64,000 bases of DNA from an uncultured Acidimicrobiia bacterium. GTDB taxonomy: Bacteria > Actinomycetota > Acidimicrobiia > Spongiisociales > Spongiisociaceae. Under the pieces are notes generated by a model. The model was not told where the DNA came from. It made no database searches and worked only from the letters and a program-made list of their open reading frames with translations. The position numbers were made by a program, and so were the translations under genes. The stretch lies in NCBI GenBank assembly GCA_958295745.1, contig OY282370.1, positions 1,359,724-1,423,723 of the forward strand. The letters are read 5' to 3'. This document shows positions 7,952 to 17,524 of the stretch, piece after piece; positions within the stretch are counted from its first letter, which is position 1; the number at the start of each line of letters is the position of its first letter.

Positions 7952-9216
7952 GTTGTAAGAATAAGAATTTTGGTCAAATCCAACTACAGTCTGTTGCCGT
8001 ACTGATCATGGGACAATCACCGCCTGGTTCAACATATAACGAACTCGGACAAGGACTCCCGTTTTTTCAAGGAGTTAAAGATTTTGATTATCGCTATCCC
8101 ACTCCTAGAGTATATTGCACTGCGCCTACGCGTATTGCTAAACAGGGGGATATTCTTTTTAGTGTCCGTGCTCCGATCGGCCGGGTAAACGTTGCAGACA
8201 GATTATGTGCTGCTGGTCGCGGGATCGCGATTATACGACCTAAGGAACAAAGCGATATACGATATATAGAGTATCTATTAAGGTATATGGAACCAACTTG
8301 GAATGTAATGGAGGCCAGTGGCTCCGTCTTTGGTAATGCTACAAAGAAGGATATATTAACTTTACCTCTAATATGGCCTCACCAACACACTAGGGAGAAA
8401 ATATCTAATGTATTGAGGGCCTTTGATGACAAGATCGAGTTGAATCGGAGGATGAACGAGACTTTGGAGGAGATAGCGCGGGCGCTGTTCAAGTCGTGGT
8501 TTGTTGATTTCGATCCGGTTCGGGCCAAGATGGATGGACGATGGCAACCCGGCCGGTCGCTCCCCGGGCTGCCCGCCGAACTCTACGACCACTTTCCTGA
8601 CCGCCTTGTTCCTTCTGAGCTTGGCAAAATCCCCGAAGGCTGGATTCTCAAGGGCTTAGACGAGATTGCCGACTTTGTGAACGGTCTTGCCCTTCAGCGC
8701 TTCCCCGCAGAAGGCGATAACTATATTCCTGTTATAAAAATCGCCGAAATGCGCCGCGGATATACGGCCACTACAGGAAGGGCATCACCAGATATTGGTG
8801 AAAAATATACTGTTGAAGATGGTGACTTATTATTTTCTTGGTCTGGGAGTCTTGAAGTTACTTTATGGTCACATGGTCGTGGAGCTCTTAACCAACACTT
8901 ATTTAAGGTCACTTCTGCCTACTTTCCGAGGTGGTTCTACTGGGGATGGATACATGAACACCTAGACGAATTTCGCTGGATTGCCGCTAGCAAGGCAACA
9001 ACTATGGGCCATATACAACGACACCATCTTAGAGAAGCAAAAGTAGTTGTACCTACAGATATGCTTATTAAACAGACGGATTTACTAATTAATCCTCTCT
9101 TGAAGGCCATCATTACCAATGAAGTTACTAACCGAGAACTTACTAAACTACGAGACACACTGTTGCCAAAGTTGTTATCTGGTGAGGTGCGCGTTGGGGA
9201 TTCAGACACATCATGA
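7948..9216 (+). CDS. hsdS: Type I restriction specificity subunit HsdS
   Basis: A 422-residue DNA specificity subunit with the two-half plan: target recognition domain 1 (about 1-150), a central conserved region with [20 protein letters not shown], target recognition domain 2 (about 220-380) and a C-terminal conserved region ([19 protein letters not shown]). The central spacer, roughly bases 8430-8700, is GC-rich like the host. Both target-recognition parts are AT-rich, a mosaic expected from domain shuffling. The ATG overlaps the stop of the membrane protein and its TGA overlaps the hsdR start (ATGATGA), so all three are coupled. The recognised DNA sequence would be bipartite. It cannot be predicted here. 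Confidence 0.95.
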   Translation: MSCKNKNFGQIQLQSVAVLIMGQSPPGSTYNELGQGLPFFQGVKDFDYRYPTPRVYCTAPTRIAKQGDILFSVRAPIGRVNVADRLCAAGRGIAIIRPKEQSDIRYIEYLLRYMEPTWNVMEASGSVFGNATKKDILTLPLIWPHQHTREKISNVLRAFDDKIELNRRMNETLEEIARALFKSWFVDFDPVRAKMDGRWQPGRSLPGLPAELYDHFPDRLVPSELGKIPEGWILKGLDEIADFVNGLALQRFPAEGDNYIPVIKIAEMRRGYTATTGRASPDIGEKYTVEDGDLLFSWSGSLEVTLWSHGRGALNQHLFKVTSAYFPRWFYWGWIHEHLDEFRWIAASKATTMGHIQRHHLREAKVVVPTDMLIKQTDLLINPLLKAIITNEVTNRELTKLRDTLLPKLLSGEVRVGDSDTS

Positions 9217-12200
9217 TGACATCATCAGGGATTGCTGAATCGACTGTTCAGGGGCATGCGCTCGGCCTGTTGGCTGAGCTCGGGTGGCAGGTCAGCAATG
9301 CGCTGCCGGATACGGACCCGCTGTTCTCCGAGCGGACCGGGTACGACCAGGTGGTTTTCAAGTCTCGACTGCGGAAGGCTCTCTCCCGTCTCAACCCGAA
9401 CGGCCTCCCCTCGTCTGCCTTGGACGATGCGGTCCGGCGTCTCACCAGTCCGGAAGGGGCCGCCCTCGAAACTCGCAACCGGAACTTCCACCGGATGCTG
9501 GTGGAGGGCGTCACGGTGGAATACCGGACCTCCGACAACCGGATACGCGGCGCACAGATACGGATTCTCGACTTCGACAATCCCGGCAACAACGATTGGT
9601 TGGCCTACAAAGAGTTCTGGGTCCGGGAGGGCGACCACCTGCGGCGAGCTGACATCGTGCTGTTCGTCAACGGCCTCCCCCTGGGAGTGATCGAATTCAA
9701 GGACCCGCTGGGGGGCAAGGACGCCACCATCTGGACCGCCTGGCAGCAGCTCCAGACCTACAAGGCCGAAGTCCCTTCCCTGTTCACGATGAACGAGCTG
9801 CTGATCGTGTCCGACGGCTTCAAGGCGCGGGTCGGCACCCTCACCGCCGGGCGGGAATGGTTCAAGCCGTGGCGAACCATCACTGGAGACGACATGGCCG
9901 AATCGACCGGCCTGGAAATGGACATGATGATCAGCGGCGTCCTGGAAAGGCGCCGTTTCCTCTCGCTGGTACGCGACTTCATCGTCTTCGAAGGGCGCGA
10001 AGCCGAAGCCCGCGCCAAGAAGGTGGCCGGATACCACCAGTTCTACGCCGTGCGCGCCGCCGTCGACCAAACCTTGCGGGCCGCCGAAATGCGGCAGGCC
10101 GGCCAAGCCGACCCCGCACAACCGGACTTGACCCCGGACGGCGGATCGAGCGGCCGTCAGGGAGGGCGGCTCGGCGACCGGCGGATCGGTGTTGTATGGC
10201 ATACGCAAGGGGCAGGCAAGAGCCTCACCATGGTCTTCTACGCAGGCCGCATCATCCGCGAACCGGCCATGGAGAACCCCACCATCGTCGTCCTCACCGA
10301 CCGCAACGACCTCGACGACCAGCTGTTCGGTACCTTTTCCCGTTGCCAAGACCTGCTCCGCCAGCCTCCCGCACAGGCCGACAGTCGGGCCGACCTGCGC
10401 TGCAAACTGGCTGTCGTATCGGGCGGGGTGGTGTTCACCACCATCCAGAAGTTCTTCCCCGACGAGAAAGGCGGCAGCCACCCGCTCCTGTCCAACAGGC
10501 GCAACATAGTGGTCATCGCCGACGAGGCCCACCGCAGCCAGTACGACTTCATCGACGGGTTCGCCAGCCACATACGGGAGGCCCTCCCCCGCGCCTCGTT
10601 CATCGGCTTCACCGGCACGCCCATCGAGCTGGAGGACGCCAACACCAGGGCGGTGTTCGGCAACTACATCAGCATCTACGACCTCAAGCGGTCGGTGGAG
10701 GACAAGGCCACCGTTCCTATCTACTACGAAAGCCGCCTAGCCAAGCTGGCCTTGGACGAAGCGGAGCGGCCTTCCATCGACTCCGACTTCGAGGAGGTGA
10801 CCGAAGGGGAGGAAATCGACCGCCAGCACAAGCTGAAAACCAAGTGGGCGCAGCTGGAAGCGATAGTGGGAACCCCCAACCGGCTGCGACAGGTGGCCGA
10901 AGACCTGATCGCCCATTTCGAACGTCGGCTACAGGCGATGGACGGCAAGGCCATGGTGGTGTGTATGAGCCGCCGGATCTGCGTCGACATGTATCGGGAG
11001 CTGGTACGGCTGCGTCCCGAATGGGAAAACCCGGACGACGACGACGACAACAAGGGCAACATCAAGATCGTGATGACCGGCTCGGCCTCCGACCCGCCGG
11101 AGTGGCAGCGGCACATTCGCAACAAGTCCCGCCGGGAGGAGCTGGCCAAGAGGTTCCGTGACCCGGGCGACCCCCTGCGGATGGTGTTGGTGCGGGACAT
11201 GTGGCTGACCGGATTCGACGCTCCCAGCCTGCACACCATGTATATGGACAAGCCGATGCGGAGGCACGGGCTGATGCAGGCCATCGCCAGGGTCAACCGG
11301 GTGTTCAAGGACAAGCCGGGCGGGCTGGTGGTGGACTATCTGGGTCTGGCCCACGAGCTGAAGCAGGCCCTGGCCACCTACACCGACAGCGGCGGCAAGG
11401 GCGAGGCGGTGCTCGACCAGGACCAAGCCGCGGTGGTGCTCCTCGAGAAGTACGAGGTGTGTGTGGGGTTGTTCCACGGATTCGACCGGTCGGCGTGGGC
11501 GGAGGGGTCGGGGGTGGACCGGCTGGCGCTGCTGCCGGCGGCCTGCGAGCACATCTTGGCGTTACCGGACGGCAAAGACCGCTGCCTGAGAGCCGTCCGG
11601 CAGCTGTCGCAGGCCTTCGCCTTGACGGTGCCGCATCCGGAAACGGTCCGCATCCGGGACGACGTAGCCTTCTTCCAGGCGGTCAGGGCGGCGCTGGTCA
11701 AGCGGTTGCCCGGTGAAGGGCCTTCTGATGAAACCCTGGATCATGCGGTGCGCCAGATCATCTCTCGGGCGGTGGTCGCCGAAGGGGTCATGGACGTGTT
11801 CGCGGCGGCCGGGCTGGACAAGCCCGACATCTCCGTCCTCTCCGAAGAGTTCCTGGCCGAGGTGAGCGCGATGCCTCACCGCAACCTGGCGGTGGAACTG
11901 TTGAAACGGCTGCTGGGGCGGGAAGTGAAGAAGCGCCGGGGCCGGAACGTGGTGCAGGGCGAATCGTTTGCCGACATGCTGGAGCAGACCATTCGCCGCT
12001 ACCAGAACCGTTCCATCGAAGCGGCCCAGGTCATCGAAGAGCTGATAGATCTGGCCAAGGACATTCGGGCGGCCGAGGCGCGCGGCGAGGAGCTGGGTCT
12101 GACCGAGGAGGAGATGGCCTTCTACGACGCCTTGGAGACCAACGACAGCGCGGTGGCAGTCATGGGGGATGCGGTGCTCTGCCAGATCGCCCGTGAGCTG

Positions 12201-12383
12201 GTGGAGGCAGTGCGCCGCAACGCCAAAATCGACTGGACGAGGCGGGCCGATGTTCGGGCGCAGATGCGGGTGGCCGTGAAACGCCTGCTCCGCAAGCACG
12301 GATATCCGCCCGACAAAGAGGAAAAAGCCACCAAGACCGTCCTGAAACAGGCCGAAGCCCTGACCGCCTCCCGCCTTAGATAG
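9213..12383 (+). CDS. hsdR: Type I restriction endonuclease/translocase subunit HsdR
   Basis: A 1056-residue motor and nuclease subunit. The N-terminal PD-(D/E)xK nuclease region shows [19 protein letters not shown] near residues 147-166. Helicase motif I is HTQGAGKS at 330-337, motif II DEAH at 437-440 and motif III GFTGTP near 465. The later RecA-like domain contains [16 protein letters not shown]. The C-terminal part is long and helical, as expected for the HsdM-binding region. Start: two ATG codons at 9213 and 9216, the first overlapping hsdS. Length and motifs are intact, so the system looks functional. Confidence 0.97.
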   Translation: MMTSSGIAESTVQGHALGLLAELGWQVSNALPDTDPLFSERTGYDQVVFKSRLRKALSRLNPNGLPSSALDDAVRRLTSPEGAALETRNRNFHRMLVEGVTVEYRTSDNRIRGAQIRILDFDNPGNNDWLAYKEFWVREGDHLRRADIVLFVNGLPLGVIEFKDPLGGKDATIWTAWQQLQTYKAEVPSLFTMNELLIVSDGFKARVGTLTAGREWFKPWRTITGDDMAESTGLEMDMMISGVLERRRFLSLVRDFIVFEGREAEARAKKVAGYHQFYAVRAAVDQTLRAAEMRQAGQADPAQPDLTPDGGSSGRQGGRLGDRRIGVVWHTQGAGKSLTMVFYAGRIIREPAMENPTIVVLTDRNDLDDQLFGTFSRCQDLLRQPPAQADSRADLRCKLAVVSGGVVFTTIQKFFPDEKGGSHPLLSNRRNIVVIADEAHRSQYDFIDGFASHIREALPRASFIGFTGTPIELEDANTRAVFGNYISIYDLKRSVEDKATVPIYYESRLAKLALDEAERPSIDSDFEEVTEGEEIDRQHKLKTKWAQLEAIVGTPNRLRQVAEDLIAHFERRLQAMDGKAMVVCMSRRICVDMYRELVRLRPEWENPDDDDDNKGNIKIVMTGSASDPPEWQRHIRNKSRREELAKRFRDPGDPLRMVLVRDMWLTGFDAPSLHTMYMDKPMRRHGLMQAIARVNRVFKDKPGGLVVDYLGLAHELKQALATYTDSGGKGEAVLDQDQAAVVLLEKYEVCVGLFHGFDRSAWAEGSGVDRLALLPAACEHILALPDGKDRCLRAVRQLSQAFALTVPHPETVRIRDDVAFFQAVRAALVKRLPGEGPSDETLDHAVRQIISRAVVAEGVMDVFAAAGLDKPDISVLSEEFLAEVSAMPHRNLAVELLKRLLGREVKKRRGRNVVQGESFADMLEQTIRRYQNRSIEAAQVIEELIDLAKDIRAAEARGEELGLTEEEMAFYDALETNDSAVAVMGDAVLCQIARELVEAVRRNAKIDWTRRADVRAQMRVAVKRLLRKHGYPPDKEEKATKTVLKQAEALTASRLR

Positions 12384-12480
12384 AGGTCTGAGCAGAGCGA
12401 AAGTCGGTCTTTGGACTACAACAAACAGGTAACCTATCGAGTGTCGGAAGATCGCCGGCCATGTGGTGTAGTGGGGAGGG

Positions 12481-12744
12481 ATGATGACTGTAGCCGAGTT
12501 GATCGATGTGCTTCGCCGGTACAATCCTGATCTGCCAGTGTTGGTGGACGGCTACGAAGGCGGCTACGAGGACTTGTTGGAGGGGCTGATCAGGGTCCAA
12601 TCCGTGGTGCTCGACGTGTTGAAGGAAGGGCACGAGGCCTTTCATTATTTGGGGAAGCACGGTGATCCCTATCCCGACGGAACCTATACCGATGCCAGCG
12701 CTCGTCCGGTGGATGTGCTCCTACTGAGCCGACCTTATCGATAG
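12481..12744 (+). CDS. Small conserved-looking protein of unknown function
   Basis: An 87-residue acidic protein starting MMTVAELIDVLRRYNPDLPV, with an aromatic/acidic stretch DGYEGGYEDLLEGL and the ending ARPVDVLLLSRPYR. I have the impression of similar small proteins beside mobile or restriction loci but cannot name a family. It lies 97 bp after hsdR, has GGGGAGGG before the start, and GC content between that of hsdR and the AT-rich genes. It could be the last gene of the R-M island. Confidence 0.6.
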   Translation: MMTVAELIDVLRRYNPDLPVLVDGYEGGYEDLLEGLIRVQSVVLDVLKEGHEAFHYLGKHGDPYPDGTYTDASARPVDVLLLSRPYR

Positions 12745-12920
12745 AGATGGCGGGAAATGACCTCTGACCAGATAACCGAGTCGTTGCACCCGCCGATTGC
12801 CAGATTCGCTTGAGTGTCCTACGTTATCGCAGACGGCGATGTGGTCACAGCCCGACGATCTCACGCGGATGCTGACCACCGGATAACGCACCCGGCAACC
12901 GCCTATCGACGCCTCTGCCG
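12745..12920. other. Intergenic, convergent
   Basis: The 176 bases between the small unknown gene and the end of cca contain no gene I can support and no clear terminator hairpin. This is probably the right edge of the accessory restriction island. Confidence 0.4.
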
Positions 12921-14363
12921 TTATTCGCCGGTGATGTCACGATCCGATGGTTCTTGGGGCTGGGGCAATGGGGGGCCGGGGTCGTCTAAGCCTTCGGATA
13001 GGGCCCATTCCCGGATCAGATCGAAGGCTTCATCGGGGTCGTAGGGGCCGTCGTCTATGCGCTTCTCCAGCAGGAGCTTCATCACCACGCCTACGGTCGG
13101 GCCGGGGTCGATGCCCAGGTAGGCCATGACCTGGCGGCCGTCTATGGGCGGGCGGAGGGATTCGAGCTCTTCACGGGCGCGCAGATGCTCGATGCGCTCC
13201 TCCAGCTCGTCGATGTGCCGCTGGATGCGGCGGGCGCGCCGGTCGCTGCGGGTGGTTACATCGCATCGGGCCAGCTGGTTGAGCTTGGGGAGCAGCGGCC
13301 CGGCGTCCCGCACGTAACGCCGCACCGCCGAATCGGTCCAGCCCATCTTGAAGGTGTGGGTGCGCATGTGGAGGAACACCAGCTCGGACGCGTCCCTGAT
13401 GGTTTCCCCCGGATAGCGCAGCTTACGGAGGCGGCGGCGGGTCATCCGGGCCCCCACCACCTCGTGATGATGGAAGGTCACCTTGGGGCCGTCGAACCGG
13501 CGGGTGTCGGGCTTCCCCACATCGTGGAACAGGGCGGCGAGGCGCAACACCAGATCCGGTTCGGTCTTGGCCATCACCGCCAGGGAGTGGGCCAGCACGT
13601 CCTTGTGCCGGTGGTCGGGGTCTTTGGTCATGGCCAGGGCCGGGACCTCCGGGATGAACTCGTCGGCGAGGCCGGACTCGATCATCTGCTCTAGGGCCGG
13701 GGCGGCCCGCTCCTCCACCACCAGCCTGGAGAACTCGTCGCGGATGCGCTCGGCGCTGACGATCCTCAGCCGTTCCTTCATATGGGAAACGGCCCTTAGC
13801 TCGGCGGGCTGCGGGGAGAACCCCAGCTTGGCCGCGAACCGGAACAGGCGGACCATCCGCAGAGGATCGTCCGAGAAGGACACCTCGGGGCCGATCGGGG
13901 TGCGGAGGACCTGCGCCGCTATATCGGCCAGACCGCCCATCGGGTCCACTAGGGCGGGGGGATCGGCGCCCAGCTTCAGCGCCACGGCGTTCACGGTGAA
14001 ATCGCGGCGCTTCAGGTCGGCTTCTATGGAATCGCCGAAGGTCACCTGCGGGCGGCGGCTGTCGGACATATAGACGTCGGCCCGGAAGGTGGTGATCTCG
14101 CAGCGGACGCCGCCCCGCACCGCGCCGATGGTGCCGAACCGCTCGCCGATGTCGTACAGGTGGTCCGCCCAGCCCCCCAGAAGGCTTTTTATGCGGTCGG
14201 GGCGGGCGTCGGTCGTAAAGTCCAGATCCTCCGGCGGGCCCCCCAGCAGGGCGTCGCGCACCGAACCCCCCACCAGATAGAGCTCGTGCCCGGCGCCGAC
14301 GAAGAGGCGGGCCAGCTCGCGGGGCGCCCCCTCGGTGAGCCACCCGAGGCGTTCGGGGATCAT
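12921..14363 (-). CDS. cca: CCA tRNA nucleotidyltransferase
   Basis: A 480-residue class II tRNA nucleotidyltransferase that adds or repairs the 3' CCA of tRNAs. The nucleotidyltransferase motif LVGGSVRDALLGG is at 30-42 with the metal-binding DLD at 46-48. The arm region with RRDFTVNAVAL follows, and an HD phosphohydrolase domain is marked by LAALFHDVGKPDTRRF near 250-270. Both tRNA genes in this window lack an encoded CCA, so the enzyme is required for de novo addition here. It stands at the same place relative to the sigM-trxB cluster as pcnA in mycobacteria. It is 7 bp downstream of the deacetylase-like gene on the same strand. Confidence 0.95.
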   Translation of the reverse strand: MIPERLGWLTEGAPRELARLFVGAGHELYLVGGSVRDALLGGPPEDLDFTTDARPDRIKSLLGGWADHLYDIGERFGTIGAVRGGVRCEITTFRADVYMSDSRRPQVTFGDSIEADLKRRDFTVNAVALKLGADPPALVDPMGGLADIAAQVLRTPIGPEVSFSDDPLRMVRLFRFAAKLGFSPQPAELRAVSHMKERLRIVSAERIRDEFSRLVVEERAAPALEQMIESGLADEFIPEVPALAMTKDPDHRHKDVLAHSLAVMAKTEPDLVLRLAALFHDVGKPDTRRFDGPKVTFHHHEVVGARMTRRRLRKLRYPGETIRDASELVFLHMRTHTFKMGWTDSAVRRYVRDAGPLLPKLNQLARCDVTTRSDRRARRIQRHIDELEERIEHLRAREELESLRPPIDGRQVMAYLGIDPGPTVGVVMKLLLEKRIDDGPYDPDEAFDLIREWALSEGLDDPGPPLPQPQEPSDRDITGE

Positions 14364-14370
14364 GCGGAGG

Positions 14371-15381
14371 TCATCCGGGCAGCTCCCAGACCTTTCCGGC
14401 CTCTCCGGCCACCTGCTCCAGAACTCGGAAAGCCGTTTCGGGCGATCGGAAACGATGTACCTCGTCCGGGACGGCGATCCCGGCGGACCCGGCCAGGGTG
14501 GCGGACACCGAGGTCCGGATGGCTTCCAGGTCGTAGCCGCCCTCCAGGAAGAATATGGTGCGGGCCGGTGGGGTCACCCCGGCCAGGGAGGCGGCCATGA
14601 AGGCGTAGTCGGAAGGCAGCAGCCGCAGCCCGGCCAGCGGGTCGGCGGCGTGGGCGTCGTAACCGGCGCTGACCAGCAACCAGTCCGGGCGGAACCCGGC
14701 CACCACCGGAACCACAACGGCGGAGAAGGCCGCCCGGTAGAGATCCCCCGCCGTGCCCTCCGGGAGCGGCAGGTCCAGGATGGTGGGGCGGGCGGCCATG
14801 TCCACCAGCCCGCCGGTTCCCGGATAGAACGGGTGCTGATGCAGCGACACGTAGAGGATGTCATCCCGGGACCGGAACATCTCCTCGGTGGCGTTCCCAT
14901 GATGGACATCCCAATCGATGATCGCCGCCCGCTCGCCGCGCTCGGCCAGCATGGCAGCCGTAACCGCAACGCTGTTGAACAGGCAGAAGCCCATGGCGGT
15001 CTCCCGGCGGGCGTGGTGTCCGGGCGGGCGGACCGCCAGAAAAGCGGCGTCCGCCAGGCCTTCCTCCAATCGGCTCACGGCCAGCGGGCCCGCCCCGGCC
15101 GCCCGCAGGGCCGCTTCCCACGAAGCTTTCACCGCCCTCGTGTCGGGGTCCAGGTAACCCCCGCCCGCCGCGCAGAACTGCTCGATCCGATCCACGTAGC
15201 GGGGGGAATGCACCAGCTCCAGCAGGGCCGCTTCCACCTCCGGCGGCTGCTCCTCGACTATTTCGACCGGCGCCTCCCGCGCCCCGGCCAGGGCGGCGTC
15301 CAGACGGGCGGGCCGTTCGGGATGGCCGTAACCGGCGTCGTGCAATCCGAAAACGGGATGGGTGGCCAGCAATACTCGCAT
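14371..15381 (-). CDS. Histone-deacetylase-fold deacetylase (AcuC/acetylpolyamine amidohydrolase type)
   Basis: A 336-residue zinc deacetylase of the arginase/HDAC fold. The catalytic histidine pair is in RPPGHHARR at 118-126, the zinc ligands in DWDVHHGN at 156-163 and the second aspartate in SAGYDAHAADPLAG later in the chain. Bacterial members deacetylate acetyl-CoA synthetase, acetylated polyamines or small amides. The sequence does not decide which. It is encoded just upstream of cca on the same strand, and the 236-bp region before it holds copies of two dispersed repeat motifs. Confidence 0.92.
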   Translation of the reverse strand: MRVLLATHPVFGLHDAGYGHPERPARLDAALAGAREAPVEIVEEQPPEVEAALLELVHSPRYVDRIEQFCAAGGGYLDPDTRAVKASWEAALRAAGAGPLAVSRLEEGLADAAFLAVRPPGHHARRETAMGFCLFNSVAVTAAMLAERGERAAIIDWDVHHGNATEEMFRSRDDILYVSLHQHPFYPGTGGLVDMAARPTILDLPLPEGTAGDLYRAAFSAVVVPVVAGFRPDWLLVSAGYDAHAADPLAGLRLLPSDYAFMAASLAGVTPPARTIFFLEGGYDLEAIRTSVSATLAGSAGIAVPDEVHRFRSPETAFRVLEQVAGEAGKVWELPG

Positions 15382-15403
15382 CCGATAGAGGGTAGAGGGT
15401 TCG

Positions 15404-15448
15404 ACCCTGATTCTTCATTCGGTTCACGCATAGCGGCGGGCAGCAGGC
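15404..15448 (+). repeat. Dispersed repeat R2, copy 1
   Basis: ACCCTGATTCTTCAT at 15404-15418, then a 14-base spacer and GCGGCGGGCAGCAGGC at 15433-15448. The same two blocks in the same order, each with one mismatch and with a 4-base spacer, occur at 56090-56123. Both copies lie in intergenic DNA just upstream of a minus-strand gene. Confidence 0.6.
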
Positions 15449-15557
15449 AACGGGCGGCGCGGCGCGGGTGGGTCGGCCCGAAGACCGGCCCCCGCCGCCC
15501 GCGTCTCTTTGTATCCCGCCAGGGCCGGGTAACGCCTGTTGCCGCCCTACCCCGGCG

Positions 15558-15581
15558 CCCCGGCCATGAACGATCGGGGTT
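15558..15581 (+). repeat. Dispersed repeat R1, copy 1
   Basis: The core ATGAACGATCGGGGTT at 15566-15581 is preceded by CCCCGGCC. The inverted copy at 40697-40720 matches all 24 positions except one, and a shorter copy occurs at 60730-60745. All three are between genes. Confidence 0.65.
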
Positions 15582-15617
15582 ACCGTAGGATCCGATGCCG
15601 CCGCACCGCACGACCTG

Positions 15618-16931
15618 ATGCCTCCGCCGTTGCCGACCCGCTACCGCCTCGAGGTGCGCCTCGGCCGGGACGAGGACGTCGAGGAGTGGTTCGCCACCGA
15701 CCTGGAGCTCAACCGGCCGGTTCTGATCCGGGTCCTGGGGCCGGAAGCACCGTCCGAGAGGCGGGAGGCCTTCCTGGATTCCGTCCGGCAAGCCTCACGG
15801 GTGAGCCACACCCACGTGGCGGCCGTGTTCACCGCCGCCCGCACGGGGAGTTTCGCCTATGCGGTTACCGAATGGACGGGGGGCATCACCCTCGCCGACC
15901 GGATCGAGGCCGACCACATCCCGCCCATCGCCGAGTTCCTGTCCAACACCTCCGGTCTGGCCGACGGTCTGGCCGCTCTCCACGACGAGGGCGTGGTCCA
16001 CGGGGCCGTCGACCCCGGGGCGATCCTCTATCCGGGCGCCCATCCGTCCAAGCTGGCCGGCTTTGGACGGCAGGCGCGTACGGACACGCCGCAGGACGAC
16101 GTCCGGGCGTTGGGGTCGGCCCTGGAGACCGCTCTCACCGGGCGGTCCGCCGGAATCCTGGCCCCCTCCCAGGTGATCGACGCCCTCCCCCCCGCCGTCG
16201 ACGACGCCCTCCGCCTGTCCCAAGATGCAAAAGTCAGCGCCCGGCAGCTGGCCGACCTGGTCCGGTCGATCCCCTATTCGCCGCCCTTGCGGGCCGCCTC
16301 CCGCTGGTCGTGGCGCTGGCTGATACCGGCCGCCGTGCTCGCCTTGGCGGCGGTGGGCTTCGTGTGGCTGGGGAACCTGCTCGACGCCGACCCCAGCTCC
16401 CCGGTGCTGGCGCCGGCCATCCCCTCCCCCACCGTAGCGATGCCGGTGACCACCACCTCGGTACCCGCCACCACCACGACGCCGCCGTCCACCACCCTGC
16501 CGGAACCGGTAGTCGTCGTGAAGGCGGAGGCCTTCGACCCTCTGGGCGACGGCCGGGAATATTCCGGCCGGGTCGGCTATCTCACCGACGGGGACCCCTC
16601 CACCTTCTGGCGGACCGAGCAGTACTACGATCCGTTGCCGTTGCTCAAAGACGGGGTGGGGCTGGCGTTCGAGGTGAGCGGCTCCCCGGACTTGATCGAG
16701 CTGATCGGGCTGTCCGCCGGAACTACCTTCCGGGTCATGTGGGCGGACTCGCTGCTCGGCATCCGGGACGGGGGGTGGGAGACCATCACCGAGGAACGAT
16801 CCGGCGCCGCCAACATGCGGATACCCCTCCCCGACCGCCGAGACGGAGTGTGGCTGCTCTGGCTGATCGACCTGCCGCCGGAAGATGACGTATATCTCGC
16901 CCGGCTGGCCGAAGTAGACTTTCTCCATTGA
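15618..16931 (+). CDS. Membrane pseudokinase with extracytoplasmic domain (MviN-C-like)
   Basis: A 437-residue protein with a degenerate Ser/Thr kinase domain (about 1-215), one membrane helix (about 231-255, WLIPAAVLALAAVGFVWLG), a Thr/Pro-rich linker and an extracytoplasmic beta-rich domain (about 300-437) resembling the discoidin-like tail of mycobacterial MviN. Three catalytic hallmarks are lost: the VAxK lysine is R38 in VLIRVL, HRDLKP is HGAVDP at 128-133, and DFG is AGFG at 147-150. In mycobacteria this pseudokinase is fused to the MurJ flippase and recruits FhaA after phosphorylation by PknB. Here it stands alone at the same genomic place, upstream of sigM. Its stop overlaps the sigma factor start. 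Confidence 0.85.
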   Translation: MPPPLPTRYRLEVRLGRDEDVEEWFATDLELNRPVLIRVLGPEAPSERREAFLDSVRQASRVSHTHVAAVFTAARTGSFAYAVTEWTGGITLADRIEADHIPPIAEFLSNTSGLADGLAALHDEGVVHGAVDPGAILYPGAHPSKLAGFGRQARTDTPQDDVRALGSALETALTGRSAGILAPSQVIDALPPAVDDALRLSQDAKVSARQLADLVRSIPYSPPLRAASRWSWRWLIPAAVLALAAVGFVWLGNLLDADPSSPVLAPAIPSPTVAMPVTTTSVPATTTTPPSTTLPEPVVVVKAEAFDPLGDGREYSGRVGYLTDGDPSTFWRTEQYYDPLPLLKDGVGLAFEVSGSPDLIELIGLSAGTTFRVMWADSLLGIRDGGWETITEERSGAANMRIPLPDRRDGVWLLWLIDLPPEDDVYLARLAEVDFLH

Positions 16932-17524
16932 TCGGACGACCGGCCACCCGACGAAGCGCACCGGACGATGTATTGCTCCGCCGTTACCTGGCCGGCGACG
17001 GACAGGCCTTCGATCTGCTCATGGAGGCGCACCAAAACCGGGTGTTCGCGGTCTGCCTCCGCATCCTCCGCAACCGTGACGAAGCCCTCGACGCCGTCCA
17101 GGAGACCTTCGTAACCGTCTTGAGGAAGGCGGCCGGGTTCGAGGGCAGGGCGGCCTTCTCCACCTGGCTGTACCGCATAGCCGTCAACACCTGTTACGAC
17201 ATCCTGCGCAAGAAGGGCCGCCGCCCGACCGTCCCGCTGCCCGAGGCCAACGATCCGCCGGATCCGTCGGCGGAAAACCGGCTTGCCGCCGCCGAGCTGC
17301 GCCCGTCCATCGAAGAAGCCCTGGCAGGGCTGCCCGAAGAGTTCGGACCCGCCGTGATCCTCAGCGACCTCGAAGGTCTTCCGCTGCGGACGGTGGCCGA
17401 CATCCTCGAGGTGCCGCTGGGCACCGTGAAATCCCGCGTGTTCCGGGGCAGGCGGCTGCTGGCCGCACGTCTCGGGAACCTTTTGGACGACTCCCGCTAT
17501 CCGAATAACGAGAACGATGAATGA
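16928..17524 (+). CDS. sigM: ECF RNA polymerase sigma factor (SigM-like)
   Basis: A 198-residue ECF sigma factor: region 2 (about 20-90) with RYLAGDGQAFDLLMEAHQ and the core-binding RDEALDAVQETFVTVLR, then region 4 (about 125-185) with LAGLPEEFGPAVILSDLEG and an HTH VADILEVPLGTVKSRVFRGR. The start is a TTG overlapping the TGA of the pseudokinase gene, which is an unusual but coupled arrangement. No better start with region 2 intact exists. The next gene begins before this one ends. Position and partner genes match sigM-rsmA of mycobacteria, which is the basis for the symbol. Confidence 0.9.
   Translation: MIGRPATRRSAPDDVLLRRYLAGDGQAFDLLMEAHQNRVFAVCLRILRNRDEALDAVQETFVTVLRKAAGFEGRAAFSTWLYRIAVNTCYDILRKKGRRPTVPLPEANDPPDPSAENRLAAAELRPSIEEALAGLPEEFGPAVILSDLEGLPLRTVADILEVPLGTVKSRVFRGRRLLAARLGNLLDDSRYPNNENDE

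Noticed and set aside
12745-12920. Attachment site or integrase scar at the end of the restriction island
   Set aside because: I found no direct repeat with the left end near 5800 and no integrase or tRNA gene there.
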